A DNA stretch of 64,000 nucleotides from Microbacterium paraoxydans (GTDB taxonomy: Bacteria > Actinomycetota > Actinomycetes > Actinomycetales > Microbacteriaceae), in NCBI RefSeq assembly GCF_900105335.1, contig NZ_LT629770.1, forward strand, positions 2,914,001-2,978,000. Direction: 5' to 3'. Made by a program: the position numbers and the translations under genes. Below are positions 16,373 through 25,094 of this stretch, in pieces. Position 1 is the stretch's first letter; each line of letters starts with the position of its first letter. Below the pieces are notes generated by a model. It did no database searches. It saw only the letters and a list, made by a program, of their open reading frames with translations, and was not told the origin of the DNA.

Positions 16373-18235
16373 ATGCAGTTCCACCACCACGGCTATGTGT
16401 CCGGAGACCCGCGCGTGCAGGACGCCGCTGGCACCGGGATCGACCGCCCCGCCGCCCTGCCCGACGAGGTCGACGTCCTCATCGTCGGCTCCGGGCCCGC
16501 GGGGATGCTGCTCGCGGCACAGATGTCGCAGTACCCCGACATCACGACCCGCATCATCGAGAAGCGCGAGGGCCGCCTCGTCCTCGGACAGGCCGACGGC
16601 ATCCAGCCCCGCAGCGTGGAGACCTTCCAGGCCTTCGGCTTCGCCGAGCGCATCATCGCCGAGGCCTACAACATCGGCTGGATGAACTTCTGGGGCCCCG
16701 ACCCCGAGCACCCCGATCGGATCGTGCGGACCACCCGCACCGCCGACTACGCCTACGACATCTGCGAGTTCCCGCACCTCATCGTCAACCAGGCCCGCGT
16801 GCTCGACTACTTCGCCGAGGCGGCGGCCGACGGCCCCGGACGGATCGTGCCGGACTACGGCGTCGAATTCCTCGGGCTCACCGTGCACGAGGAGGGCGAG
16901 TACCCGGTCGAGGTGCGCGTCCGCCATGTCGGCGAGGCCGACGAACGCGTCGTCCGGGCGAAGTACGTGGTGGGCTGCGACGGCGCCAGGAGCGGCGTGC
17001 GGCAGGCGATCGGCCGCACGCACGTCGGCGCGAGCGCCGCGCACGCCTGGGGCGTCATGGACGTGCTCGTCAACACCGACTTCCCGGACTGGCGCACCAA
17101 GTGCGCGATCAACTCGAAGGCCGGCAACATCCTGCACATCCCGCGGGAGGGCGGTTACCTCAGCCGCATGTACATCGACCTCGGCGAGGTCGCGGCGGAC
17201 GACGACCACCGCGTGCGGCAGACGCCCATCGAGGAGATCATCCGGCGCGCCAACGCGATCCTCCTCCCCTACACGCTCGATGTGAAGCAGGTGGCCTGGC
17301 ACAGCGTCTACGAGGTCGGCCACCGCGTGACCGACGGCTTCGACGACGTGGACCCCGGCGCCGACCGCAGCCCGCGCGTCTTCCTCACCGGCGACGCCTG
17401 CCACACCCACAGCGCCAAGGCCGGCCAGGGCATGAACGTGTCGATGCAGGACGGGTTCAACCTCGGCTGGAAGCTCGGTTCCGTGCTGAGCGGCCGGGCG
17501 CCCGAGTCGCTGCTCGCCACGTACGGCGCCGAGCGTCGTCCCGTCGCGCAGCAGCTCATCGACTTCGACCGCGAGTGGTCCAGCCTCATGGCGCGCAAGC
17601 CCGAGGAGATCTCCGACCCGAACGAGCTGGCCACGTACTACCTGGCGACGGCCGAGTTCCCGTCCGGGTTCATGACCCAGTACACGTCCTCCATGATCAC
17701 CGGCACCGACGCCCACCAGGCGCTCGCGGTCGGGTACCCGCTGGGCAAGCGCTTCAAGTCGGCGGAGGTCGTCCGGGTCGGGGACGGCAACGTCGTCCAC
17801 CTCGGACACCACGCGAAGGCCGACGGCCGGTGGCGGGTCTATGCGTTCGGCGACCGGACCGGCGAGGCGCTCGCCGCGTGGGCGGAGGAGGCGGCGCCCG
17901 TGTTCGCACGGTTCACCCCGGCTGATGCCGACGCCGACGCCGTGTTCGACGTGAAGGCCGTGTACCAGCAGCCCTTCGAGGAGGTCGAGGTCACGACGAC
18001 GCCCGAGCTCTTCCAGCCGAAGACCGGCCCGCTCGGACTCACCGACTGGGAGAAGGTCTACGCTGCGGGCCCGAGCAAGTGGTGCGGAACGGACATCTTC
18101 GAGGCGCGGGAGCTGTCCCGCGACGGCGTCGTGATCGTCGTGCGCCCGGACCAGTACGTCGCCGCGATCCTCCCGCTCGACGGCGTGGACGAGCTGGCGG
18201 GCTTCCTGGACGGGGCGCTGCTTCCCGCGCGCTGA
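16373..18235 (+). CDS. FAD-dependent phenolic hydroxylase, MobA / phenol-hydroxylase type
   Basis: A 620-residue class A flavoprotein monooxygenase. It has the FAD fingerprint VDVLIVGSGPAGMLLAAQM (about 34-52), the VVGCDGARSGVRQAIG motif, the second FAD motif VFLTGDACHTHSAKAGQGMNVSMQD, and a thioredoxin-like C-terminal domain (about 440-620). The closest type I recognise is 3-hydroxybenzoate 4-monooxygenase (MobA), giving protocatechuate with NADPH and O2; phenol 2-monooxygenases share the layout. ATG at 16373 follows a ggaagga site; a longer frame from 16322 would begin inside the operators. No protocatechuate ring-cleavage genes lie nearby, so the substrate is uncertain. Confidence 0.85.
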   Translation: MQFHHHGYVSGDPRVQDAAGTGIDRPAALPDEVDVLIVGSGPAGMLLAAQMSQYPDITTRIIEKREGRLVLGQADGIQPRSVETFQAFGFAERIIAEAYNIGWMNFWGPDPEHPDRIVRTTRTADYAYDICEFPHLIVNQARVLDYFAEAAADGPGRIVPDYGVEFLGLTVHEEGEYPVEVRVRHVGEADERVVRAKYVVGCDGARSGVRQAIGRTHVGASAAHAWGVMDVLVNTDFPDWRTKCAINSKAGNILHIPREGGYLSRMYIDLGEVAADDDHRVRQTPIEEIIRRANAILLPYTLDVKQVAWHSVYEVGHRVTDGFDDVDPGADRSPRVFLTGDACHTHSAKAGQGMNVSMQDGFNLGWKLGSVLSGRAPESLLATYGAERRPVAQQLIDFDREWSSLMARKPEEISDPNELATYYLATAEFPSGFMTQYTSSMITGTDAHQALAVGYPLGKRFKSAEVVRVGDGNVVHLGHHAKADGRWRVYAFGDRTGEALAAWAEEAAPVFARFTPADADADAVFDVKAVYQQPFEEVEVTTTPELFQPKTGPLGLTDWEKVYAAGPSKWCGTDIFEARELSRDGVVIVVRPDQYVAAILPLDGVDELAGFLDGALLPAR

Positions 18236-18236
18236 A

Positions 18237-18264
18237 CCTCGGCATGACACGTGTCATGCCGAGG
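18237..18264. repeat. 28-bp perfect palindrome
   Basis: The halves cctcggcatgacac and gtgtcatgccgagg are exact complements with no loop. It begins directly after the hydroxylase stop codon and ends 51 bp before the ABC-transporter ATG. It could be a terminator for the first gene or an operator for the second; the zero-length centre (tgacacgtgtca) looks more like a protein-binding dyad. Confidence 0.65.
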
Positions 18265-18315
18265 AGATGACACCGCCCTCCGGACGGCCGCCCGCTCCGG
18301 CGCGAGGCTGGAGGC

Positions 18316-19290
18316 ATGAACGAGACATCCGTGCAGGAGGCGGCACCGCGCGTCGCGTCGTCCTCCGCGTCCCCCGCCGTCGATGACAGACCCGTGGCGC
18401 TGGAGCTGATCGACGTGCGCAAGCACTTCGGCAGCGGCGAGCGCCGCGTGCCGGCCGTCGACGGTGTCGACCTCTCCGTCCGGCGCGGCGAGGTGGTCGC
18501 CCTGCTCGGCCCCAACGGCGCGGGCAAGACCACCACGCTCGACATGCTCCTCGGGCTCACCGCCCCCAGCAGCGGGACCGTGCGCGTGCTCGGGGCGGCT
18601 CCGGAACGGGCCACCGCGAACGGGGCCATCGGGGCCGTGCTGCAGACCGGGGGCCTGCTCGGCGACCTCACCGTCGGCGAGACCGTGCGGCTGATCGCCT
18701 CGCTGTACGGGCGGGAAGCCCTCGCACGCGTGCCGGAGGTGATGCGCCGTGCCGACCTCGCCGGTCTCGCGCGCCGCCGGGTGTCCAAGTGCTCGGGCGG
18801 CGAGCAGCAGCGCGTGAAGTTCGCGCTCGCGATGATCTCCGATCCCGACATCCTCGTGCTCGACGAGCCGACCGCCGGCATGGACGTCACCGCGCGGCGC
18901 CACTTCTGGGACGTGATGCGCGCCGACGCGGACGCCGGGCGCACGATCGTGTTCGCCACGCACTATCTGGAGGAGGCGGAGCAGTTCGCCCGCCGCACGG
19001 TGGTCATGCATCGGGGCACCGTTGTCGCGGACGCGCCCACCGCCCTGCTCCGTGCGAGCCTCGGTGAGCGCACGGTCTCCGCCACCGTGCCCGCCGTGTC
19101 GGACGCGCTGGTCGCGGCCTTGACCGCCGCGGAGGGCGTGACGGGCGTGCGCATCGACGGGGACCGCCTCAGCCTCCGCGCCACCGACTCCGACGCCGCC
19201 GCCCGCCTGCTGCTGGACGGGGGAGCGCATGACCTGGAGATCGCCGCCGCCACGCTCGAGACCGCCTTCACCGCCCTCACGGAGGACTGA
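18316..19290 (+). CDS. ABC transporter ATP-binding protein (export type)
   Basis: A 324-residue nucleotide-binding subunit of a DrrA/CcmA-like exporter. It has Walker A GPNGAGKTT (about 70), the signature CSGGEQQR (about 160), Walker B ILVLDEPTAGMD and the switch histidine in FATHYLEE. A C-terminal extension of about 80 residues is typical of drug and antibiotic exporters. An N-terminal stretch of about 25 residues precedes the domain. It is followed one base later by the permease gene and then by a two-component pair, the usual arrangement for an exporter induced by membrane or drug stress. Confidence 0.92.
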   Translation: MNETSVQEAAPRVASSSASPAVDDRPVALELIDVRKHFGSGERRVPAVDGVDLSVRRGEVVALLGPNGAGKTTTLDMLLGLTAPSSGTVRVLGAAPERATANGAIGAVLQTGGLLGDLTVGETVRLIASLYGREALARVPEVMRRADLAGLARRRVSKCSGGEQQRVKFALAMISDPDILVLDEPTAGMDVTARRHFWDVMRADADAGRTIVFATHYLEEAEQFARRTVVMHRGTVVADAPTALLRASLGERTVSATVPAVSDALVAALTAAEGVTGVRIDGDRLSLRATDSDAAARLLLDGGAHDLEIAAATLETAFTALTED

Positions 19291-19291
19291 C

Positions 19292-20053
19292 ATGACCACG
19301 ACCGTCTCGCCCACCATGCTGCGCATCGAGGGGCTGCGCCAACTGCGCAACCCCTACACGCTCGCCTTCACCCTCGCCATGCCCGTGGCCATGTACCTGC
19401 TCTTCGGTGCGGGCATGGGGTACGGCACGCTCTCCGCCGGCAACGGCAACGTCTCCTTCTACGTGATGGTCTCGATGGCGGCCTACGGCACCGCGGTGGC
19501 GATGAGCTCGCTCACCTCGCTCGCGGCCACCGAGGCCAAGCAGGGGTGGGGAAGGCAGCTCGCGATGACGCCGCTGACGACCACCGGCTACGCCCTGACG
19601 AAGCTGCTCACCGCCGTGTCGTTCGCGGCGCTCGCCCTCGTCGCGGTGTTCGTCGCCGGGCTGCTCACCGGCGCGGAGGCGGACGGCGCCTGGCGCTGGG
19701 TCGTGACCGCCGCCCTCATCCTCGGCATCGGCCTCATGTTCGGCCTCTACGGGCTCGGGGTCGGACTGTTCTTCGGCTCCGACTCCGCCGCCGCGCTCGC
19801 GTCCATCTCGATGACCTTCTTCGCCTTCTTCGGCAACGTGTTCATGCCGCTCGACGGCGTCATGCTCGACATCGCCCGGTTCACCCCGTTGTACGGCTTC
19901 GTCGCCCTGAGCCGGTGGCCGCTCACGGAGGGCGTGCTGACGACGGGGCAGACGGATGAGCTGTGGATGCTGCTCCTCAACGTCGCGGTCTGGCTCGTCG
20001 TCTTCGCGCTGCTGGTGACGATGGGCGTGCGGCGCTCGCGGTCACGGCGGTGA
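19292..20053 (+). CDS. ABC-2 type permease
   Basis: A 253-residue membrane protein with six hydrophobic segments, of the ABC-2 permease family, that forms the membrane path for the preceding ATPase. Typical features are the amphipathic N-terminus (EGLRQLRNPYTLAFTLAMP), the long aromatic-rich segment TFFAFFGNVFMPLDGVM, and a short basic C-terminus. The ATG at 19292 follows the ATPase stop by 1 bp. The substrate is unknown; such pairs most often export drugs or lipids. Confidence 0.88.
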   Translation: MTTTVSPTMLRIEGLRQLRNPYTLAFTLAMPVAMYLLFGAGMGYGTLSAGNGNVSFYVMVSMAAYGTAVAMSSLTSLAATEAKQGWGRQLAMTPLTTTGYALTKLLTAVSFAALALVAVFVAGLLTGAEADGAWRWVVTAALILGIGLMFGLYGLGVGLFFGSDSAAALASISMTFFAFFGNVFMPLDGVMLDIARFTPLYGFVALSRWPLTEGVLTTGQTDELWMLLLNVAVWLVVFALLVTMGVRRSRSRR

Positions 20054-20082
20054 GCGCCCCGGCGCGACAGTAGGTTGGACGG

Positions 20083-21210
20083 ATGACGATGCAGGAGGGC
20101 CGGGAGGCGGACGTCCGATCCGGGACGGGCAAGGACCCCTGGGCACGGTTCGGCTGGCTGATGGCCGTCGTCTGGCTCGTGTTCCTGATCTACCCGGTCC
20201 TCGCGCTGCTCGCCTCCGCCGCTCCGCCGGCGTGGGTCGTCACGGGATGGGTGGCGCTGGTCGCGTTCATCGTCCTCTATGTGACGGGGTTCCTGCACGG
20301 CATGCGCGGCGGAGGCGGCCTCGGTCGCGCCCCCTCGCGGCGGCAGTGGATCACGTTCGCCGCGCTCATCGCCTGCGCGCTCGTCACGATCCCGGCTGTG
20401 GGCGGGTCGGCGCTGAGCTTCCTGCCGTTCATCATGTCGTTCGCCTCGTACGGACTGACCCGTGCCTGGCACTGGATCTCGACCATCGCCGCGCTCGTGG
20501 TGGCGGCCGGCTGCGTCTTCCTCATCCCCGACAACCTCTCCTACCTATCCGTCCTCGCGATCGTCACCCTCCTCGGCGTCGTGAACACGGTCTCGACCTG
20601 GCTCATCGTGCGCTCGGCGGAGGCGGAGCGGCTGGGCCGGGAGCTGGCGACCAGCGAGGGGCGGGAAGCCGTGGCGCGCGACGTGCACGACCTCATCGGC
20701 CACTCGCTGACGGTCGTCGGACTCAAGGCACAGCTCGTGCGGCGGCTGATGGACTCCGACCCGGAGCGCGCCAAGGCCGAGCTCGCCGACATCGAACGTC
20801 TGACCGCGGAGGCCATCGCGGGAGTGCGGCAGACCGTCGCGGGTGCGCGGGCGACGACCCTCGTCGAGCAGCTCGCGTCGACCGAGGATTCGCTGCGCGC
20901 CGCGGACATCGCGCTCGTCGTGGACGGGACCCCGGACGCCCTTTCGCCGGTCCAGGCGATCACGGCGAGCTGGATCCTCCGCGAGGCGACGACCAACACG
21001 TTGCGGCACTCCGGGGCCGCGGCCGTCCGTGTGCGCATCGCTCCGGGCGTGCTCTCCGTGGAGGACGACGGTGTCGGGCCCGCGTCCGCGACCGGGCATC
21101 GCGAGGGCAACGGCATCCGGGGGATGCGGGAGCGCGCGGCGGCGGCCGGCGCCGGGTTCACCATGCGGCCCGGCGAGGTGGCGGGCACGCGGGTGGAGGT
21201 GACGTGGTGA
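20083..21210 (+). CDS. Sensor histidine kinase, DesK/NarL-partner type
   Basis: A 375-residue membrane kinase of the HisKA_3 family. About five N-terminal hydrophobic segments (25-165) are followed by the dimerisation helix with the phosphate-accepting His in ARDVHDLIGHSLTVVG, and a short ATPase domain with GNGIRGMRERAAAAGA. There is no large extracellular sensor, as in kinases that read the membrane itself or a bound drug. The stop overlaps the GTG of the response-regulator gene. It probably controls the ABC exporter genes just upstream. Confidence 0.9.
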   Translation: MTMQEGREADVRSGTGKDPWARFGWLMAVVWLVFLIYPVLALLASAAPPAWVVTGWVALVAFIVLYVTGFLHGMRGGGGLGRAPSRRQWITFAALIACALVTIPAVGGSALSFLPFIMSFASYGLTRAWHWISTIAALVVAAGCVFLIPDNLSYLSVLAIVTLLGVVNTVSTWLIVRSAEAERLGRELATSEGREAVARDVHDLIGHSLTVVGLKAQLVRRLMDSDPERAKAELADIERLTAEAIAGVRQTVAGARATTLVEQLASTEDSLRAADIALVVDGTPDALSPVQAITASWILREATTNTLRHSGAAAVRVRIAPGVLSVEDDGVGPASATGHREGNGIRGMRERAAAAGAGFTMRPGEVAGTRVEVTW

Positions 21211-21833
21211 CGGCGGCCCCGATGGTTCCGATCCGGCTGCTCATCGCCGACGACCAGGCTCTCGTGCGCGGGGCGCTCGGGGCCCTGCTCGACCTGGAGC
21301 CGGATCTCGAGGTGCAGGGCCTGGCGGCGGACGGCGCGGAGGCGCTGCGCCTGGCGGAGGACCTGCAGCCGGACGTGTGTCTGATGGACATCCAGATGCC
21401 GGGCGTGGACGGCGTCGAGGCGACGAAACAGATCCGCGCGGCCAGTCCGCAGACGCGCGTGCTCGTGGTGACCACGTTCGCGCGACCCGGATACCTGCGC
21501 GCGGCACTCGACGCCGGGGCGAGCGGGTTCGTGGTGAAGGACACCCCGGCCGAGGAACTCGCCGCGGCCGTACGCCGCGTGCACGCCGGACTCCGGGTGC
21601 TCGATCCGAAACTCGCCGAGGAGAGCCTGTTCGAGGGAGCCAACCCGCTGAGCGACCGGGAGCGGCAGGTGCTGCGGCTGGCCGCCGATGGACGATCCGC
21701 AGCGGCCATCGCGGCGGAGGTGTTCCTATCGGCGGGCACCGTGCGCAACCACCTCTCCGCCGCGATCGGCAAGACCGGTGCCGAGAACCGGGCGCAGGCG
21801 GTGCGGATCGCGTCCGACAAGGGCTGGCTCTGA
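21207..21833 (+). CDS. Response regulator, NarL/LuxR type
   Basis: A 208-residue regulator: a receiver domain (5-120, phospho-Asp in DVCLMDIQMPG, about residue 59) and a LuxR-type HTH (about 145-205, LSDRERQVLRLAADGRSAAA). The GTG at 21207 overlaps the kinase stop by 4 bp; ATG at 21222 is an alternative. Together with the kinase and ABC genes it forms the usual exporter/two-component operon, with the exporter the likely target. Confidence 0.92.
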   Translation: MTAAPMVPIRLLIADDQALVRGALGALLDLEPDLEVQGLAADGAEALRLAEDLQPDVCLMDIQMPGVDGVEATKQIRAASPQTRVLVVTTFARPGYLRAALDAGASGFVVKDTPAEELAAAVRRVHAGLRVLDPKLAEESLFEGANPLSDRERQVLRLAADGRSAAAIAAEVFLSAGTVRNHLSAAIGKTGAENRAQAVRIASDKGWL

Positions 21834-21909
21834 CTCCTCTGGCGGGTGTCGGAGGCCGCGCGTACTGTGAGGGCCGTCGGGTGACGGAGCCCGACAGGAG
21901 GAGTGCGTG

Positions 21910-22290
21910 ATGGACTGGAAGATCGAACTCATCTTCGTGCCGGTCAGCGATGTCGACCGGGCGAAGGACTTCTACGTGAAGATCGGTTTCCACGCCGACC
22001 ATGATCAGGTGCCGTACGAGGGGCTGCGGTTCGTGCAGATGACCCCGCCGGGATCGGCCTGCTCGATCGCCTTCGGCACGGGGCTGACCAGCGGCTTGGA
22101 GCCGGGGCAGCAGAACACCATCCAGGTGGTCGTCCCCGACGCCGACGAGGCTCTCGCACACCTGCGGGGTCTCGGCGTGGAGGCGGAGGGCGTGGACGAG
22201 CAGGACTGGGGGCGATTCGTGCGCTTCGACGACCCCGATGGCAACACCTGGACCCTGCAGGAGCTCCCGGACTACAGCGCCCAGGGCTGA
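21910..22290 (+). CDS. VOC (glyoxalase/bleomycin-resistance) superfamily protein
   Basis: A 126-residue single VOC module: ELIFVPVSDVDRAKDFYVKIGF at the N-terminus and GRFVRFDDPDGNTWTLQELP at the C-terminus, where the Glu is a typical metal-ligand position. Such proteins act as lyases, dioxygenases or drug-binding proteins; no activity can be assigned. ATG at 21910 is preferred (aggagg about 8 bases upstream); GTG at 21907 is possible. It converges on the PhzF gene. Confidence 0.85.
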   Translation: MDWKIELIFVPVSDVDRAKDFYVKIGFHADHDQVPYEGLRFVQMTPPGSACSIAFGTGLTSGLEPGQQNTIQVVVPDADEALAHLRGLGVEAEGVDEQDWGRFVRFDDPDGNTWTLQELPDYSAQG

Positions 22291-22332
22291 CGGGTCCGGG
22301 TCCGGTTCGGCTCCCGGGTCGGGTCCGGGAGG

Positions 22333-23181
22333 TCAGGGGAGGCGGGTGGCTCCGCCGGAGACGACGAGGCCGCCGGAGGACGGGATCGCGACGCGGAGTT
22401 CGCTCGGGCGACCGACGTGGGCGCCCTGATGGATGCGGACGGTGTCGCCGGGATAGCCCTGGGCGCGGAGATAGGCGCCGACGGAAGCGGCCGCGGACCC
22501 TGTCGCCGGATCCTCCGTGATGCGCCCCACGGGGAAGAGGTTGCGGGCCTGGATCTCGGCCGGATCGTCGGCGTGCAGCACCGTCACCGTGCCGTGCCAC
22601 CCCTGTGCGCGCATGAGGGCCGCCACGTCGGCGGGGGAGAAGCGGAACTGGTGGAAGAGCTCCCGGTCGGCGACGAAGACGATCGGATGCCAGTTGCCCG
22701 CGAACGCCTCGCGGACCGGGAAGCGCGGGTCGACATCGCCCGGCTCCATCCCCAGCAGAGCGAGGAGGCGGTCACGCACGACGGGGTCGAGGTCGCGCAC
22801 CTCCGGCTCGACGCTCGTGAACGACACCGTGACCCGGCCGTCGGCGTCCGCGAAGGACTCCATGGACACGTCTCCGGCCGCGGTCTCGAACACGACCGCC
22901 CCCGGACCCTGCCGCTCGGCGAGGGCCACCGCGGTCGCGACCGTCGCATGCCCGCAGAACGGCACCTCCGCAGCCGGCGACCAGTAGCGCACGCGGAAGC
23001 GGGAGCCGTCCGCCGCGGCCTCCTGTACGAACGCGGTCTCGGAGTAGCCGACCTCGGCCGCGACCCGCTGCATGTCCGCCTCATCGAGCCCGTCGGCGTC
23101 GAAGACGACCCCCGCGGGGTTGCCGCCGTCCGGCGTCGCGGCGAAGGCGCTGTAGCGCAGGACCTCGGGAGCATCCGTCAT
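22333..23181 (-). CDS. PhzF-family isomerase/epimerase-like protein
   Basis: A 282-residue protein with the two-lobed PhzF (diaminopimelate-epimerase-like) fold. It shows FAATPDGGNPAGVV near the N-terminus, YSETAFVQEA with the catalytic-type Glu, PFCGHATVATA, and the C-terminal GRITEDPATGSAAASVGAYL. No phenazine genes are present, so the name denotes only the family; most relatives have no known substrate. It lies 25 bp downstream of the ThDP-enzyme gene and is probably co-transcribed with it. Confidence 0.87.
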   Translation of the reverse strand: MTDAPEVLRYSAFAATPDGGNPAGVVFDADGLDEADMQRVAAEVGYSETAFVQEAAADGSRFRVRYWSPAAEVPFCGHATVATAVALAERQGPGAVVFETAAGDVSMESFADADGRVTVSFTSVEPEVRDLDPVVRDRLLALLGMEPGDVDPRFPVREAFAGNWHPIVFVADRELFHQFRFSPADVAALMRAQGWHGTVTVLHADDPAEIQARNLFPVGRITEDPATGSAAASVGAYLRAQGYPGDTVRIHQGAHVGRPSELRVAIPSSGGLVVSGGATRLP

Positions 23182-23206
23182 TCCGGGAGCCTATCGGCCC
23201 GCGCGG

Positions 23207-24934
23207 TCAGGAGTTCACGCGGATGATCTCCTGCTGGTACGGCGCGATCACGTCGCCGGAGATCCGGAGGTCGAGGACGAGGAAGCGCCGGGTCGCCGGG
23301 TCCTCCTCGGCCCAGGTGGAAAGACGCTCCAGGTCGTCGAGCGTCCGCACGACGACGCCCTCCGCACCGACCGCGGCCCCGAACGCGGCGAAGTCGACCT
23401 CGGGGATGCGCATCGGTCCCTCGGCCAGGCCCTTCAGCCCGTAGAGGTTGACCTCGGCGCCGTACGCGGCATCGTTCCAGACCACGGCCATGCCGCGTCC
23501 GCCCGCTGCCCGCACGGCCGATTCGAGGTCGGCGATCGCCATGAGCCCGCCGCCGTCGCCGGAGGTGAGCACGATGGTCGCGTCACGACGGGCGAGGGCG
23601 GCGCCGACCACGCTGGGCCAGCCCTGTCCGATCGACTGGAACGCGGTGCCGATCATCATCATCCGGTCGGGCGCGGCGACCGGCCAGTACATGTTCGCCC
23701 AGCCGATGAAGTGCCCGCCATCCGAGACCACGACGCGGTCTTCGGGGAGGAGGTCGGCGATCCGGCGCGCGGCGGAACGCGGGTCGAGGCGGCCGTCCGG
23801 CGCGAGCTCGTCTCCGGGCTCGTACGCGCGGGCCGCGGCGACGTCGACCGTCTCCCTCCAGGGTCGGGCGGGCACAACGTCGGAGCCCGCGCCCGACACG
23901 CCGCCGGAGTCGGGGGTGGCCCCGGCGAGTCTGGCGGCATCTCCGAAGTCGTGCCCGGAGGAGAGGCGGGTGACGAGGGCCTCGGCGGCGAGGCGGGCGT
24001 CGGCGCGCACGAAGCCGCCGACGTGGGCATGGGTCGCGGCCGGAGCGGTGTCGATCTGGTACACCCGGGTGCCCGGGGCGAACAGCTCGCCGAAGCGCAT
24101 CGTGAACTGGTTGAGGCTCGCGCCGAAGACCACGGCGACGTCGGCGGTCCGCACGAGCTCCATCGCCCCCTCGGCGCCGAAGCCGCCCGTCACGCCGAGG
24201 TCGTACCGGGCGTCCGGGAAGATGCCGCGGCCGAGGGCGGAGGAGGCGGTGAGGGCCCCGGTCTGCGCGGCGAGGGTGCCGAGAGCCTCGCCCGCGTCGG
24301 CCAGCCAGGCCCCGCGCCCGGCGAGGAGGAACGGGCGCTCGGCGTCGCGCAGGGCGGCGGCGATCTCATCCAGCATGCCCTCGGCGAAGTCCCCGCGCGG
24401 GGCGAGCGGCGCGGGGAGGCGGGGAGCCGGGGCCGCCGGCACCGCGCCTGCCTCGAGGGCGGCCACGTCGTAGGGGATGGCGAGCACGACGGGCACGCGA
24501 TAGGTGAGGGCGTGCTCGACGGCGATAACGGTGGTCGCGGCGGCATCGGTCCGCCCGACGGTATAGGTGCGCGCGCCCACCGCCGAGGCCAGAGCGATCT
24601 GGTCCACGTCCCACGGCCGCGGCCCCGATGTGGGCTCGTCACCGACGACGAGGACGAGCGGCACGTGCGCCTGCACGGCCTCGGCCAGCGCCGTGATCGT
24701 GTTCGTGAAGCCGGCGCCGTAGGTGGAGGTGCCCGCGGCGATGCGGCCGGAGGCGCGGAAGTGCGCGTCGGCCGCGACGACCGCGCCCTGCTCGTGACGG
24801 ACGGCGGTGAAGGTGGCGTCCGTCTGCGTCTCGAGGGCGTCGAGGAAGTAGGCGTTGCCGTTGCCCATGACGCCGAAGACGGCATCGACGTGCTGGGCGA
24901 GGGTGAGGGCGACGTGCGCGGAGACGGAGGGCAT
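23207..24934 (-). CDS. Thiamine-diphosphate-dependent decarboxylase/synthase
   Basis: A 575-residue member of the acetolactate-synthase / 2-oxoacid-decarboxylase superfamily. The N-terminal PYR domain has the cofactor-activating Glu in VRHEQGAVVAAD (about 45), a central domain follows, and the C-terminal PP domain has the ThDP motif from SGDGGGLMAIADLE to VVWNDAAYG. The substrate is not evident: it could decarboxylate a 2-oxo acid or be an acetolactate-synthase-like enzyme, and no small regulatory subunit is adjacent. The PhzF gene follows 25 bp later. Confidence 0.82.
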   Translation of the reverse strand: MPSVSAHVALTLAQHVDAVFGVMGNGNAYFLDALETQTDATFTAVRHEQGAVVAADAHFRASGRIAAGTSTYGAGFTNTITALAEAVQAHVPLVLVVGDEPTSGPRPWDVDQIALASAVGARTYTVGRTDAAATTVIAVEHALTYRVPVVLAIPYDVAALEAGAVPAAPAPRLPAPLAPRGDFAEGMLDEIAAALRDAERPFLLAGRGAWLADAGEALGTLAAQTGALTASSALGRGIFPDARYDLGVTGGFGAEGAMELVRTADVAVVFGASLNQFTMRFGELFAPGTRVYQIDTAPAATHAHVGGFVRADARLAAEALVTRLSSGHDFGDAARLAGATPDSGGVSGAGSDVVPARPWRETVDVAAARAYEPGDELAPDGRLDPRSAARRIADLLPEDRVVVSDGGHFIGWANMYWPVAAPDRMMMIGTAFQSIGQGWPSVVGAALARRDATIVLTSGDGGGLMAIADLESAVRAAGGRGMAVVWNDAAYGAEVNLYGLKGLAEGPMRIPEVDFAAFGAAVGAEGVVVRTLDDLERLSTWAEEDPATRRFLVLDLRISGDVIAPYQQEIIRVNS

Positions 24935-25010
24935 GGGGAAGCCTTTCGAGACAGGGACGGAGAAGGGGGATCCGTATGTGTCTCGCCCTCGCGGCGATGC
25001 GAGGTGCTTC

Positions 25011-25029
25011 GTGCCTCTTTTTCAGGCAC
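25011..25029. promoter_or_regulatory. Short hairpin in a divergent gap
   Basis: The 160-bp gap between the ThDP-enzyme and phosphoribosyltransferase starts contains gtgcct-ctttttc-aggcac, a 6-bp stem with a T-rich loop. It may be an operator or leader structure; I assign no function. No good -35/-10 pair was found in the rest of the gap. Confidence 0.3.
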
Positions 25030-25094
25030 CGGCGGGGCCGGACCTGCTCAGTCTAGCGGCGGCTCGGACGGAGCGGATGCGCGAGAATGGACCG

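Noticed and set aside
22333..23181. Phenazine biosynthesis
   Set aside because: Only a PhzF-family protein is present; no other phz gene is seen, and most relatives are not phenazine enzymes.
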